In this document: positions 8,755 through 16,862 of the stretch, one piece after another
Position numbering within the stretch: the stretch's first letter is position 1
How the letters are laid out: each line of letters begins with the position of its first letter
Origin: Sulfurisoma sp.
Lineage (GTDB): Bacteria; Pseudomonadota; Gammaproteobacteria; Burkholderiales; Rhodocyclaceae
Assembly (NCBI GenBank): GCA_030691075.1
Contig: JAUYFI010000136.1
Coordinates: 1 to 64,000 of the forward strand
DNA length: 64,000 nucleotides
Direction: 5' to 3'
Position numbers and translations under genes: made by a program
Notes under the pieces: generated by a model
The model's input: only the letters and a program-made list of their open reading frames with translations
Databases searched by the model: none
Told to the model about the DNA's origin: nothing

Positions 8755-9258
8755 GTGATCGAGCCTCTGCGCGGCCCCTTGCTGCTGGCCTCCGATTTCG
8801 AGGTCGGGGGGTTTTCCTGCGGCCACCAGGCGCTTGACAACTATCTCATCCGTCATGCGTTGCAGGCCCAGCGCGCAAACACTGCACGGACTTTCGTTGC
8901 GCTGCGCGGCCAGCATGTCGTGGGCTACTACAGTCTCGCCGCGGCTTCCATTGAACCCGAACAGGCAGCACCGCGCGTCGCCAGGGGTGCCGGCCGCCAT
9001 CCCATCCCGCTCACCCTGTTGGCCCGGCTTGCGGTGGATCGGAGGGAACAGGGCCGCGGATTGGGCAAGGCCCTGATGAAAGACGCCTTCAAGCGCTACC
9101 TTGCCGCGCAAGAACAGGTGGCAAGCCGCGCACTGCTGGTTCATGCCATCGACGAGCCCGCGCGAAACTTCTATCTCCGCTTCAGCTTCGAACCGGCATC
9201 CTTCGATCCCCTGCATCTCTACATCCTGACGAAGGATATTCTGCGGGCACTGATGTGA
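8755..9258 (+). CDS. tacT: GNAT-family toxin (TacT-like)
   Basis: 167 residues of the GNAT fold, matching TacT/AtaT-type toxins that acetylate the amino group of charged tRNAs and block translation. Visible features are the FxCGHQALDNYL opening near residue 20, the YYSLA strand, the acetyl-CoA loop VDRREQGRGLGKALM (near 95-109) and a late Tyr in NFYLRFSFEPA, the usual catalytic position in this toxin group. The start is GTG, 15 nt after the antitoxin stop. All key elements appear intact, so the toxin is probably functional. The role follows from family membership and pairing. Confidence 0.87.
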   Translation: MIEPLRGPLLLASDFEVGGFSCGHQALDNYLIRHALQAQRANTARTFVALRGQHVVGYYSLAAASIEPEQAAPRVARGAGRHPIPLTLLARLAVDRREQGRGLGKALMKDAFKRYLAAQEQVASRALLVHAIDEPARNFYLRFSFEPASFDPLHLYILTKDILRALM

Positions 9259-9271
9259 GCCAACTTTCGCC

Positions 9272-9656
9272 CCACCCCCCGTTCGCCCTCCCTCCCCACC
9301 CCCCCGTTCGCCCTCCCTCCCCCCGTTCGCCCTCCCTCCCCACCCGTTCGCCCTCCCTCCCCCCCCCCCGTTCGCCCTGAGCCTGTCGAAGGGAGCCTGT
9401 CGAAGGGAGCCTGTCGAAGGGAGCTCATGGTTCGACAAGCTCACCACGAACGGGGATTTTGGGCTCACCACGATCGGGGATTTGGGCTCACCACGATCGG
9501 CCCCACACACTCCGTTCGCCCTGAGCCTGTCGAAGGGCCGTGTCGGTGCGCCCGCTCATGGTTCGACAAGCTCACCACGAACGGGATTTTGGGCTCACCA
9601 CGAACGGGATTTTGGGCTCACCACGAACGGGATTTTGGGGCTCACCACGAACGGTG
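9272..9656. repeat. Repeat block: C-rich stutter, 14-mers and truncated array
   Basis: Five iterations of CCGTTCGCCCTCCCTCCCC-like units (9272-9380), then three tandem GAGCCTGTCGAAGG 14-mers. Two groups of truncated ACCACGAACGG units follow, separated by GGGATTTTGGG linkers. Full units carry both the TGGT/ACCA and CCCT/AGGG stems. There is no gene in 9259-9719. Confidence 0.9.
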
Positions 9657-9719
9657 GCCGGGTTAAGATGTTGCGTTCGGTTACGTCGGATCATCGGCGG
9701 CGGGTGTGAAGGGGATGTG

Positions 9720-10022
9720 ATGAGTTTCTGGGTTTATATGCTCCGATGCTCGGACGGGAGCTATTACACGGGCCACACGGATAGCCTCGAAAGCAGGATT
9801 GCTCAGCATGTCGCCGGAGCGTTTCCGGATTGCCATACCTTCAGCCGGCGCCCTCTCGAATTCGTGTTCTCGCAGGACTTCCCGACACGCGAGGAGGCTC
9901 TTGCGTCCGAGCGGCAAATCAAGGGGTGGAGTCGCAAGAAGAAAGAAGCGATGATTCGCGGAGATTGGGATGAGGTTTCGCGCCTTGCGCGGTCATCTCA
10001 TCCTTCGACAGGCTCAGGATGA
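9720..10022 (+). CDS. GIY-YIG endonuclease-superfamily protein
   Basis: 100 residues. The motif WVYMLRCSDGSYYTGHT (residues 3-20) is the GIY-YIG core, followed by the conserved Arg of LESRIAQH and the Glu of ASERQIKGW. This places it in the small UPF0213/UvrC-like group, presumed to cut or bind branched DNA; the substrate is unknown. An AAGGGG ribosome site lies about 6 nt before the ATG, which excludes the longer frame that starts in repeat DNA. The last residues (HPSTGSG) and the stop codon come from a hairpin repeat at 9999-10021, so the native C-terminus has been replaced or extended by repeat insertion. Confidence 0.85.
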   Translation: MSFWVYMLRCSDGSYYTGHTDSLESRIAQHVAGAFPDCHTFSRRPLEFVFSQDFPTREEALASERQIKGWSRKKKEAMIRGDWDEVSRLARSSHPSTGSG

Positions 10023-10217
10023 ACGGCCCTACACACCGTTCGCCCTGAGCCTGTCGAAGGGCCGTGTCGGCGCGCCCATTCATGGTTCGACAGGCTCACC
10101 ACGAACGGTTCAGGCGCGTGGCCGATCATGGTGAGCCTGTCGAACCACACGAACGGGGAATTGGGGGCTCGCCATGATCGGCCCCACACCCCGTTCGCCC
10201 TGAGCCTGTCGAAGGGG
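9999..10217. repeat. Dispersed hairpin repeat cluster with an ATCC-stem variant
   Basis: The first unit (9999-10021) has a 6-bp stem CATCCT/AGGATG around the invariant loop TCGACAGGCTC. Several TGGT/ACCA and CCCT/AGGG units follow in both orientations. The last unit ends just before the next glycosyltransferase gene. Confidence 0.9.
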
Positions 10218-10234
10218 GATATGATGATCCGACG

Positions 10235-11908
10235 ATGACCGCGGCGATTTATTTCCACCCTGAGGCGTATTCGACCGCGGGCCCGAAGCTGATGGGCCGC
10301 AACGCGGCGGGGGAGTCGTTTTTGCGGGGGTTTCTGGCCTACTCGCGCGCGACGGAATTCTGGGCGCTGGTGCAGCAGCCGGAGCATGCCCGGGTCTTTG
10401 CGGCGGCGGTCGGGGCCGCCGGGCGCGTGGAGCCGGTGAAGGCGGTGGATAAGACGTCCCTGGCGGCGCTGGCGCACGTGGGCACGGTGTATTTTCCGGG
10501 GCCGGGGATCGGCGAACATGCGTGGCAGCGGGCGGTGGTGGCGGGCGATGCGGCGTGGAGCTTGTGCGGCATTACGCATACGACATCTTCGGCGGGGGCG
10601 ATGGATGCGATCGCGGAGTTGATGACGGCTCCGGTTCAGCCCTGGGATGCGCTGATCTGCACGTCCGCCGCGGTGAAGGACAATGTGCTGCGGGTGCTGC
10701 AGGCGCAGGCGGACTATCTGGCGCGGCGCCTCGGCGCACAGCGGTTGGTGTTGCCGCAATTGCCGGTGATTCCGCTGGGTATCCATACGGCGGATTTCGC
10801 GTTCGGCGCCATGGAGAGGGCGGCGGCCCGGGCGGCGATCGGCGCCGACGCGGACACGCGGGTGGTGGTGTTCATGGGGCGGTTGTCGTTCCATGCCAAG
10901 GCGCATCCGCTGGCGATGTATCAGGCACTGGAAATCGCGAGCCGGGACTTGCCGGAGACGCAGCGGGTCGTTTTGGTGGAGTGCGGCTGGCACGCGAACG
11001 ATCACATCGCCCAGGCGTATGCCGCGGCGGCGCGGCTGGCTTGCCCGAGCGTGCGGGTGGTGACTCTGGATGGCCGCACGGCGGAAAACCGGACGACGGC
11101 CTGGGCCGGGGCGGATGTGTTCTGCTCGCTCTCGGACAATATCCAGGAAACGTTCGGGATCGCGCCGATCGAGGCGATGGCGGCGGGTCTTCCGGTGGTG
11201 GTGGCCGATTGGGATGGTTACAAGGATACGGTCCGCGACGGGGTGGATGGCTTTCGCGTTCCGACCCTGATGCCGGGCGGGGGCCTGGGGGGCGATCTGG
11301 CGGCGCGCCATGCGCTGGCGATGGATACGTATGATATGTATTGCGGTCACGCCTGTTCCCTGGTGGCGGTCGATATCGGGGCGACGGCCCGGGCGTTTTC
11401 GCGGTTGTTTGCATCGGCCGAGTTGCGCGAGCAGATGGGCGCCGCCGGCCGGGAACGTGCCCGGACGGTGTATGACTGGGCGACGATCATTCCGCGGTAC
11501 GAGGCGTTGTGGGCACAACTGGGCGATATCCGCAAGGCCGGTGCCGTCGAGCCGAAACTCCTGGCCCATCCCTGGCCGGCGCGGATGGATCCGTTTGCGG
11601 CTTTCGCGAGCTATCCGACGGCGGTGCTGACCGGGGAGACGGTTCTGGAACTGACGGATGCGGATGCGGGTGCGGCTCTGCGGCGTCTGCGGGCGTTTGG
11701 GGAATTGGCGATGGTGAGTTTCGCCAGGGTGGTGCTGCCGACCGATGCCGAGGCGCACGCCGTGCTGGACGCAGTGGCCGCCGGCCCGCGACCCGCCGCC
11801 GAGCTGGTGCGGGCGGTTTCCGCCGAGCGGCAGGCCTTCGTGTTCCGCTCGCTGGCGTGGCTGGTGAAGCTGGGCGTGCTGAGGGTGCGCGGGGAATCAT
11901 CCCTTTGA
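10235..11908 (+). CDS. GT4-family glycosyltransferase with C-terminal extension
   Basis: 557 residues. The C-terminal nucleotide-sugar domain of a GT4 enzyme is clear: VVVFMGRLSFHAKAHP near residue 210 opens it, and the EX7E motif is in QETFGIAPIEAMAAGLP near 305-320. The N-terminal acceptor domain is divergent. After the usual end (about residue 420) there is a 130-residue extension. Its last part (LVRAVSAERQAFVFRSLAWL and following) looks like a small winged-helix-type fold, unusual for a glycosyltransferase. Acceptor and sugar are unknown. The gene is isolated by repeat blocks on both sides, with another GT4 downstream; a role in surface glycan or glycoprotein synthesis is likely. Confidence 0.8.
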   Translation: MTAAIYFHPEAYSTAGPKLMGRNAAGESFLRGFLAYSRATEFWALVQQPEHARVFAAAVGAAGRVEPVKAVDKTSLAALAHVGTVYFPGPGIGEHAWQRAVVAGDAAWSLCGITHTTSSAGAMDAIAELMTAPVQPWDALICTSAAVKDNVLRVLQAQADYLARRLGAQRLVLPQLPVIPLGIHTADFAFGAMERAAARAAIGADADTRVVVFMGRLSFHAKAHPLAMYQALEIASRDLPETQRVVLVECGWHANDHIAQAYAAAARLACPSVRVVTLDGRTAENRTTAWAGADVFCSLSDNIQETFGIAPIEAMAAGLPVVVADWDGYKDTVRDGVDGFRVPTLMPGGGLGGDLAARHALAMDTYDMYCGHACSLVAVDIGATARAFSRLFASAELREQMGAAGRERARTVYDWATIIPRYEALWAQLGDIRKAGAVEPKLLAHPWPARMDPFAAFASYPTAVLTGETVLELTDADAGAALRRLRAFGELAMVSFARVVLPTDAEAHAVLDAVAAGPRPAAELVRAVSAERQAFVFRSLAWLVKLGVLRVRGESSL

Positions 11909-11949
11909 GGTTCATGGCGCTGCGATAAGGGCTCACCGCGCGCGCGCTC

Positions 11950-12283
11950 CGTTCGCCCTGAGCCTGTGGTTCGACAGGCTCACCACGAACGGGAATTTGG
12001 GGCTCACCACGATCGGCCCCACCCCCCGTTCGCCCTGAGCTTGTCGAAGGGCCGTGTCAGCGCGCCCATTCATGGTTCGACAGGCTCACCACGAACGGGA
12101 ATTTGGGGCTCACCACGAACGGGAATTGGGCTCACCACGAACGGGAATTGGGCTCATCACGAACGGGAATTAGGCTCACCATGATCGGGAATTTGGGGCT
12201 CACCACGAACGGGAATTGGGCTCACCACGAACGGGAATTTGGGGCTCACCACGAACGGGAATTTGGGCTCGCCATGATCGGGG
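11950..12283. repeat. Repeat block with an eight-copy truncated tandem array
   Basis: Full units at 11950-12100 are followed to 12283 by about eight truncated units of 22-24 bp, built from GGCTCACCACGAACGG with GGAATT(T)GGG linkers. Two units end in CATGATCGG. The linker differs from the GGGATTTTGG linker of the 8-kb and 9-kb arrays, so each array probably grew locally. There is no gene in 11909-12351. Confidence 0.9.
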
Positions 12284-12351
12284 GTACCATTCATGTCAGT
12301 CCGATCTATTTCGCTTATCGTGGCGCCATGATCCTTTGAGTCGTTTCGCAT

Positions 12352-13581
12352 ATGAAGATACTATTTATCCATCAGAATTTTCCTGGTCAGTTCAAGTTTC
12401 TGGCTCCGGCGCTGGTTGCGCGGGGCCATGAGGTGACGGCTTTCACGATGCAGAAGAATGCGCCGGCGGAGTGGCAGGGCGTGCGATTGTTCGGTTACGA
12501 GCCGGCGCGCGGGACGACGCCCGGCGTTCATCCGTGGGTGAGCGACTTCGAGACGAAGACGATCCGCGGCGAGGCGGCCTTTCGCCAGGCGCTGTTGCTC
12601 AGGCAGGAGGGTTATGCGCCCGACGCGATCATCGCTCATCCGGGCTGGGGCGAGAGCCTGTTTCTGAAGGATGTGTGGCCCAGGGCGAGGCTGGGGATTT
12701 ATTGCGAGTTTTTTTATCACGCGGATGGGGCGGATGTCGGGTTCGATCCGGAGTTTCCGATCAGGGATGCCGGGGAGGTCTGCCGGCTGCGCTTGAAGAA
12801 TCTGAACAATCTGCTGCACTTTGAAATCGCCGACGCCGGCATTTCGCCGACGGAGTGGCAGGCGAGCACGTTTCCCGAGCCTTTCCGCAGCCGAATCACG
12901 GTGGTGCATGACGGCATCGACACGGAGGCGGTCGCGCCGAATCCCGAGGTGCGCGTGACGCTTAACGGCAATCTGACGCTGACGCGGTCCGACGAGGTGA
13001 TCACGTTCGTCAATCGCAATCTGGAGCCTTACCGCGGCTACCATGTGTTCATGCGTTCGTTGCCGGAGTTGCTGCGGCGCCGGCCGCGGGCGCGTGTGCT
13101 GATCGTGGGCGGGGACGATGTGAGCTACGGCGCGCGGCCGCCCGAGGGGACGAAGTGGAAGACTGTTTTCGCCGCCGAGGCGCGGGGGCGGATCGGCGAC
13201 GACGATTGGGAGCGGGTGCATTTCCTCGGCAATGTGCCTTACCAGCATTTCATTCCGCTGCTGCAGCTTTCGACGGTGCATGTCTATCTGACGTATCCGT
13301 TCGTGTTGAGCTGGAGCTTGCTGGAGGCGATGAGCACCGGCTGCTCGATCGTGGCGAGCGACACGGCGCCGCTCCGGGAGGCGATCCGGCATGACGACAC
13401 GGGCAGGCTGGTGGATTTTTTCGACGCGAAGGGGCTGGTGGACACGGTGTGCGCCCTGCTGGACGACTCCGCCGCGCGCGCGCGTCTCGGCGCGAATGCC
13501 CGCGCCTTTGCCCAGGCCCGCTATGACCTGAAAACGGCGTGCCTGCCGCGACAACTTGCGTGGGTGGACAGCCTGGCCTGA
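12352..13581 (+). CDS. GT4-family glycosyltransferase
   Basis: 409 residues. It opens with MKILFIHQNFPGQFKFLAP, a Rossmann strand and nucleotide-sugar glycosyltransferase start typical of the group. The acceptor side holds the conserved HPGWGES phrase near residue 97. The C-terminal GT-B domain carries TFVNRNLEPYRGYHVFMRSL near 220-240 and ends with SWSLLEAMSTGCSIVASDTA near 320-340, the donor-binding E-X7-E region (first Glu replaced by Ser). No signal peptide or membrane segment is seen; it should act at the inner face of the membrane. The start ATG has no strong ribosome site. It probably works with the preceding GT4 on a surface polysaccharide. Confidence 0.85.
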   Translation: MKILFIHQNFPGQFKFLAPALVARGHEVTAFTMQKNAPAEWQGVRLFGYEPARGTTPGVHPWVSDFETKTIRGEAAFRQALLLRQEGYAPDAIIAHPGWGESLFLKDVWPRARLGIYCEFFYHADGADVGFDPEFPIRDAGEVCRLRLKNLNNLLHFEIADAGISPTEWQASTFPEPFRSRITVVHDGIDTEAVAPNPEVRVTLNGNLTLTRSDEVITFVNRNLEPYRGYHVFMRSLPELLRRRPRARVLIVGGDDVSYGARPPEGTKWKTVFAAEARGRIGDDDWERVHFLGNVPYQHFIPLLQLSTVHVYLTYPFVLSWSLLEAMSTGCSIVASDTAPLREAIRHDDTGRLVDFFDAKGLVDTVCALLDDSAARARLGANARAFAQARYDLKTACLPRQLAWVDSLA

Positions 13582-13615
13582 CGCGGTGGGCGCGCCCGTT
13601 CATCCCTCCCCCACC

Positions 13616-13858
13616 CGTTCGCCCTGAGCTTGTGGTTCGACAGGCTCACCATGATCGGGACAATAAACTCCGTTCGCCCTGAGCTTGTGGTTCGACAGGC
13701 TCACCATGAACGGGACAATAAACTCCGTTCGCCCTGAGCTTGTGGTTCGACAGGCTCACCACGAACGGGACAATAAACTCCGTTCGCCCTGAGCTTGTGG
13801 TTCGACAGGCTCACCATGATCGGCCCCATACTCCGTTCGCCCTGAGCTTGTCGAAGGG
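13616..13858. repeat. Four tandem 55-bp composite hairpin units
   Basis: CGTTCGCCCTGAGCTTGTGG, TTCGACAGGCTCACC, then ATGATCGG or ACGAACGG and the linker GACAATAAACTC, repeated at 13616, 13671, 13726 and 13781 with exact 55-bp spacing. A final CCCT/AGGG unit follows at 13834. Each unit joins half of one subfamily to a full copy of another. The array separates convergent genes. Confidence 0.92.
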
Positions 13859-13870
13859 CACCCTCCGGCT

Positions 13871-15181
13871 TCAGAATGCTTTGCGAATGCCGGCGAGCAG
13901 GGAACTGTTGCGGATGTTGAAGAGGTCGAGATTGGATTGCTGGCGCTGAATTTCGCCGCGCAGGGCGAGTTCCCAGCCACTGCTCAGGGGGTGGAAATAC
14001 TCGAGGCGAAGGATGTCGCGGCGTGTCTGGCGGACGATGTTGTCGAACAGGGGGCTGTAGGAATCCCGATCCCGGGCGTAGCCTGTCGCGGCGAGAAATT
14101 CGAGGTGGCGGTTGTTGCCGAGCGGTTTTTGCAGCACCAGGGCCAGGTCGGCGCGGCGCTGGGGGCCACCGGGGCGATCGCCGTCGGGTTCGTCGCTCCC
14201 CAGGCGGATATTGACGGCGACCTGGATATCCGATCCGGCGCAGGCGAGGCCGCCCAGCAGGCCGCGATAGCGGCTGTCGAGAATGGGTTGGGTGGGGAAG
14301 CGGCGGGCTTCGCCTTCGAGCCCGCCCGTGAGACGACAGCCGAGCAGCTTTCTTTCGAGTACGCCCTGGAGCCGCTGGCTCTGAAACAGGGTGTTGCTGC
14401 CGAGGACGACCCGCTGTTGGCCGCCGAGGACGATCCAGCCGTTGTCGGTGTTGGGCCATGTGCCGCGCAGGCCGGCCAGGGTCTGGAACTGGCGAACGCC
14501 GAATTCGGGCGCGGCCGCGGGGCGGCTTTGTTTCCATTCGATGTGGCCGAGGGCGCGCAGGCCGCCTTCGCCCAGGGGGATGTCGCCTTCGCCACGGGCT
14601 TCGATCTGGACTCCATTGGAGGCGCGCGGTTGGTATTCGGGGGCGAGGGGCAGCGACACCGGGGTTCCGCCAAAAGTGAGGGTGAGGCTGTCGATCCCCG
14701 GCGCCCAGTTGATGTTGGTTTCGCGCCCCGCCAGAAGGGCGAGTTCGCCCGTCCAGCGCGGTTTGAGGGGGGGCGCGGGGGCGCTTGCGGGGCTTCGGCC
14801 GCGGCTGTCGCGGTAGTGGGCAATGACGGCACGAATGGCCGGCGAGGGGTTGAATTCGCTTTCGACGTGGCGGAGCAGGGCTTCGCTGGTGGTGTGGTCG
14901 CCCAGGCGATGGCTGGCAATGGCCATGTCGAGCCAGGCGCCGGCGTTGGTCGGGTCGATGAGGACGATGCGCTCGAGCAACAGCAGGGCCTGGGCGTGTT
15001 CGCCCTTTTCCATGAGTTCGGCGGCTTGCCCGGTTTCGGTTTCGTCCCGGATGGGCGCGGAGGGGACTGGCTGGGCCACGGCGACGCCGGCAATGAGCAG
15101 CAGGGCGGCGAGAACCCCGGGGTGGGCGCGGAAATGCCTTTCCGACCGTCTGCTGCGACAGGCTGGAGACACCCGGTTCAA
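13871..15181 (-). CDS. TPR plus outer-membrane beta-barrel protein (Slam/DUF560-like)
   Basis: 436 residues. A signal peptide (HPGVLAALLLIAGVAVAQ) is followed by about two TPR-like helical repeats (residues 48-110: LMEKGEHAQALLLLERIVLI). From residue 140 to the end are alternating amphipathic strands ending in a terminal Phe (LLAGIRKAF), the hallmark of an outer-membrane barrel. The TPR-then-barrel plan and size fit surface lipoprotein assembly modulators (Slam, DUF560 type), which move partner proteins across the outer membrane. The start is TTG 15181, overlapping the TGA of the FecR gene by 4 nt; GTG 15172 is an alternative. It is coupled to the FecR gene, its likely client. The Slam assignment is by architecture only. 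Confidence 0.72.
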   Translation of the reverse strand: MNRVSPACRSRRSERHFRAHPGVLAALLLIAGVAVAQPVPSAPIRDETETGQAAELMEKGEHAQALLLLERIVLIDPTNAGAWLDMAIASHRLGDHTTSEALLRHVESEFNPSPAIRAVIAHYRDSRGRSPASAPAPPLKPRWTGELALLAGRETNINWAPGIDSLTLTFGGTPVSLPLAPEYQPRASNGVQIEARGEGDIPLGEGGLRALGHIEWKQSRPAAAPEFGVRQFQTLAGLRGTWPNTDNGWIVLGGQQRVVLGSNTLFQSQRLQGVLERKLLGCRLTGGLEGEARRFPTQPILDSRYRGLLGGLACAGSDIQVAVNIRLGSDEPDGDRPGGPQRRADLALVLQKPLGNNRHLEFLAATGYARDRDSYSPLFDNIVRQTRRDILRLEYFHPLSSGWELALRGEIQRQQSNLDLFNIRNSSLLAGIRKAF

Positions 15182-16614
15182 CGCACCCAGAGAGTCGCGC
15201 CGGAGATGCTGGCGCCGGCACCCAGCAGGCGCTGGAAGGCATAGCCCGCCTGGGCACCGCCGGCGGCCAGGGTGCCGGAAACGTCCATGGACGATTGCGA
15301 GGGACGGGAGAGGAAGCGGCCATCGGCCTGGATGCCGCCGCGGGCGGACATCTGAATCTCGGGCAGGCTGGCGCCGCTGACGGCGATGGTGGTGTCGAAG
15401 GCCCGGTTGTCGAAATCGATGCCAAGGCGGCCGCCGGAGACGGTCATGGAGGTGAGTTGGCGGCCGTCGACAAGGTAGGCTTCGCTTCTGGCCAAGCTGA
15501 AGTCGGCTCGACCGGTGGCGGGGAAGTCGCGACCGCTTCCGCGTTCGCGCAGCAGCCCGAATATGCCACGGCCACCCGCGAGCTCGCGATCCGGGCTCAG
15601 TTGCTCGGCATAGCCGCTACCGGGTTGCGCGGGGTCGGCATAGGGTTGCCAGCGGCCCCACCAGATGCGGGGCGTGCCTTCGAAGCGGACCGGCGGCGGC
15701 AGGACACGCTCGGAGGCGGTCATTGCGGCGGCGGCGGAGATTTCGGCCACCACGGGTGCCAGTTCGGCGGTAATGGCCTGCGGCGGTGGCGCGGCCGGGA
15801 TGGCGGCGGCGGGCGGGGGCACGGAGGGGGCGGTACCGACGCGCGTCGATCCCGGCGTGTCGGCGGACGACGAGGCGGCGGGAGCGGCGGGAGCGGCGGC
15901 GGCGTCGCCATTGCGGCGACCGGAACGCGGCTCTTCCTGGGGGGTAGGGCCAAAGCGGCCGCCGCCATTGGTGCCCGGTTCAGTCTGAAGCAGTTCGGGC
16001 AGGGGGTTGCGGGCGCGAAATTCGAGGTAGCGGCCGAGCATGGCCGCAGTCAGTTCGCGGGCGGCGGCGACATTGCACGGCCCCAGCGCTTCGACAAGGC
16101 AGCCTTCTCCGAACGGGGCCAGCACGATGGCTCCGCTATTGACGGAGACGCGGACGGTGTCGCGTCCGGCGGCCTGGGCGAGGAAGTCGGTGCCCTTGAC
16201 GCCGATCGCGGCAATGGGGGTGTTGAGGCGGAAGCGTTCCCTGGCGGCTTCGCCGGCTCGCCCGGTGATGGATCTGACCGTTCCGTCTTCAAGGGAAAAC
16301 TTGACCCGGCTTTCGCCCGGCCGATCGGCGATGTAATGGTAGTCTTCGATGCGCAGCCGGGTGTTGGGGCGCAATGCGACGAAGGCTCCGTCGACGAAGC
16401 GGATATGAACATGGCCGTTTTCGCCGGTTTCGAGACGCTGGCCGACCCGCACGGCAGCGCCGCGCGCGAGTTCGCGCGGGGCGTCGGGGCCGGCGGTAAG
16501 CCGCGAGTCGCCGATGACGAACGAGATCTCGCCCACCGCGCCCTCGGCGGCAATGGCGACGGGGGCGACGGGGGCCAGGAGCAGTAGGCACAGCAGAGCA
16601 CGCAGCAGGGGCAT
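15178..16614 (-). CDS. FecR-domain secreted protein with TbpB-like C-terminal domain
   Basis: 478 residues. A signal peptide (MPLLRALLCLLLLAPVA, cleavage near residue 22) leads into a FecR domain at about 30-160 (VRVGQRLETGENGHVHIRF, VDGAFVALRPNTRLRIEDY, IAAIGVKGTDF). A Pro/Ala-rich linker spans 210-290. From 300 on there is a strand-rich region with GRADFSL, GGRLGIDFDNRAF and GAQAGYAF phrases, like the TbpB-type beta-barrel found on Slam clients. I took ATG 16614 because the longer frame upstream reads into repeat DNA and this ATG begins the signal peptide. It lies between a CHASE2 cyclase and the TPR-barrel gene; secretion by the latter is an inference. Confidence 0.75.
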   Translation of the reverse strand: MPLLRALLCLLLLAPVAPVAIAAEGAVGEISFVIGDSRLTAGPDAPRELARGAAVRVGQRLETGENGHVHIRFVDGAFVALRPNTRLRIEDYHYIADRPGESRVKFSLEDGTVRSITGRAGEAARERFRLNTPIAAIGVKGTDFLAQAAGRDTVRVSVNSGAIVLAPFGEGCLVEALGPCNVAAARELTAAMLGRYLEFRARNPLPELLQTEPGTNGGGRFGPTPQEEPRSGRRNGDAAAAPAAPAASSSADTPGSTRVGTAPSVPPPAAAIPAAPPPQAITAELAPVVAEISAAAAMTASERVLPPPVRFEGTPRIWWGRWQPYADPAQPGSGYAEQLSPDRELAGGRGIFGLLRERGSGRDFPATGRADFSLARSEAYLVDGRQLTSMTVSGGRLGIDFDNRAFDTTIAVSGASLPEIQMSARGGIQADGRFLSRPSQSSMDVSGTLAAGGAQAGYAFQRLLGAGASISGATLWVR

Positions 16615-16703
16615 GGCTGTTTCCCGCAGGGGTATGCCTTTGATTATAACAAGCCGATTTCGGGCGGCTAGTAGTGCGTTTCGGCAAAGCGCTTCCAGTA
16701 AAA

Positions 16704-16820
16704 CCGTTCGGCCTGAGCGTGTCGAAGGCCTGCCTGGGAGCGATGATCGTGGTTCGACAGGCTCACCACGAACGGTAATCGGTGATTGTGGCGCGACAGG
16801 CTCACCACGAACGGTAATCG
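16704..16820. repeat. Dispersed hairpin repeats within the cyclase-FecR gap
   Basis: Degenerate units: one AACCGTTCGGCCTGAGCGTG copy, then two copies of GACAGGCTCACCACGAACGG with the linker TAATCGGT. They interrupt an otherwise continuous minus-strand gene set. Confidence 0.85.
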
Positions 16821-16862
16821 GTTTGTTGGATCGCTCTACTGGCGAGGAGGCTATCAGGTTGT

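Noticed and set aside
12080..12283. Possible CRISPR array
   Set aside because: Units are 22-24 bp with 6-10-bp near-identical linkers, so there are no unique spacers, and no cas genes are present.
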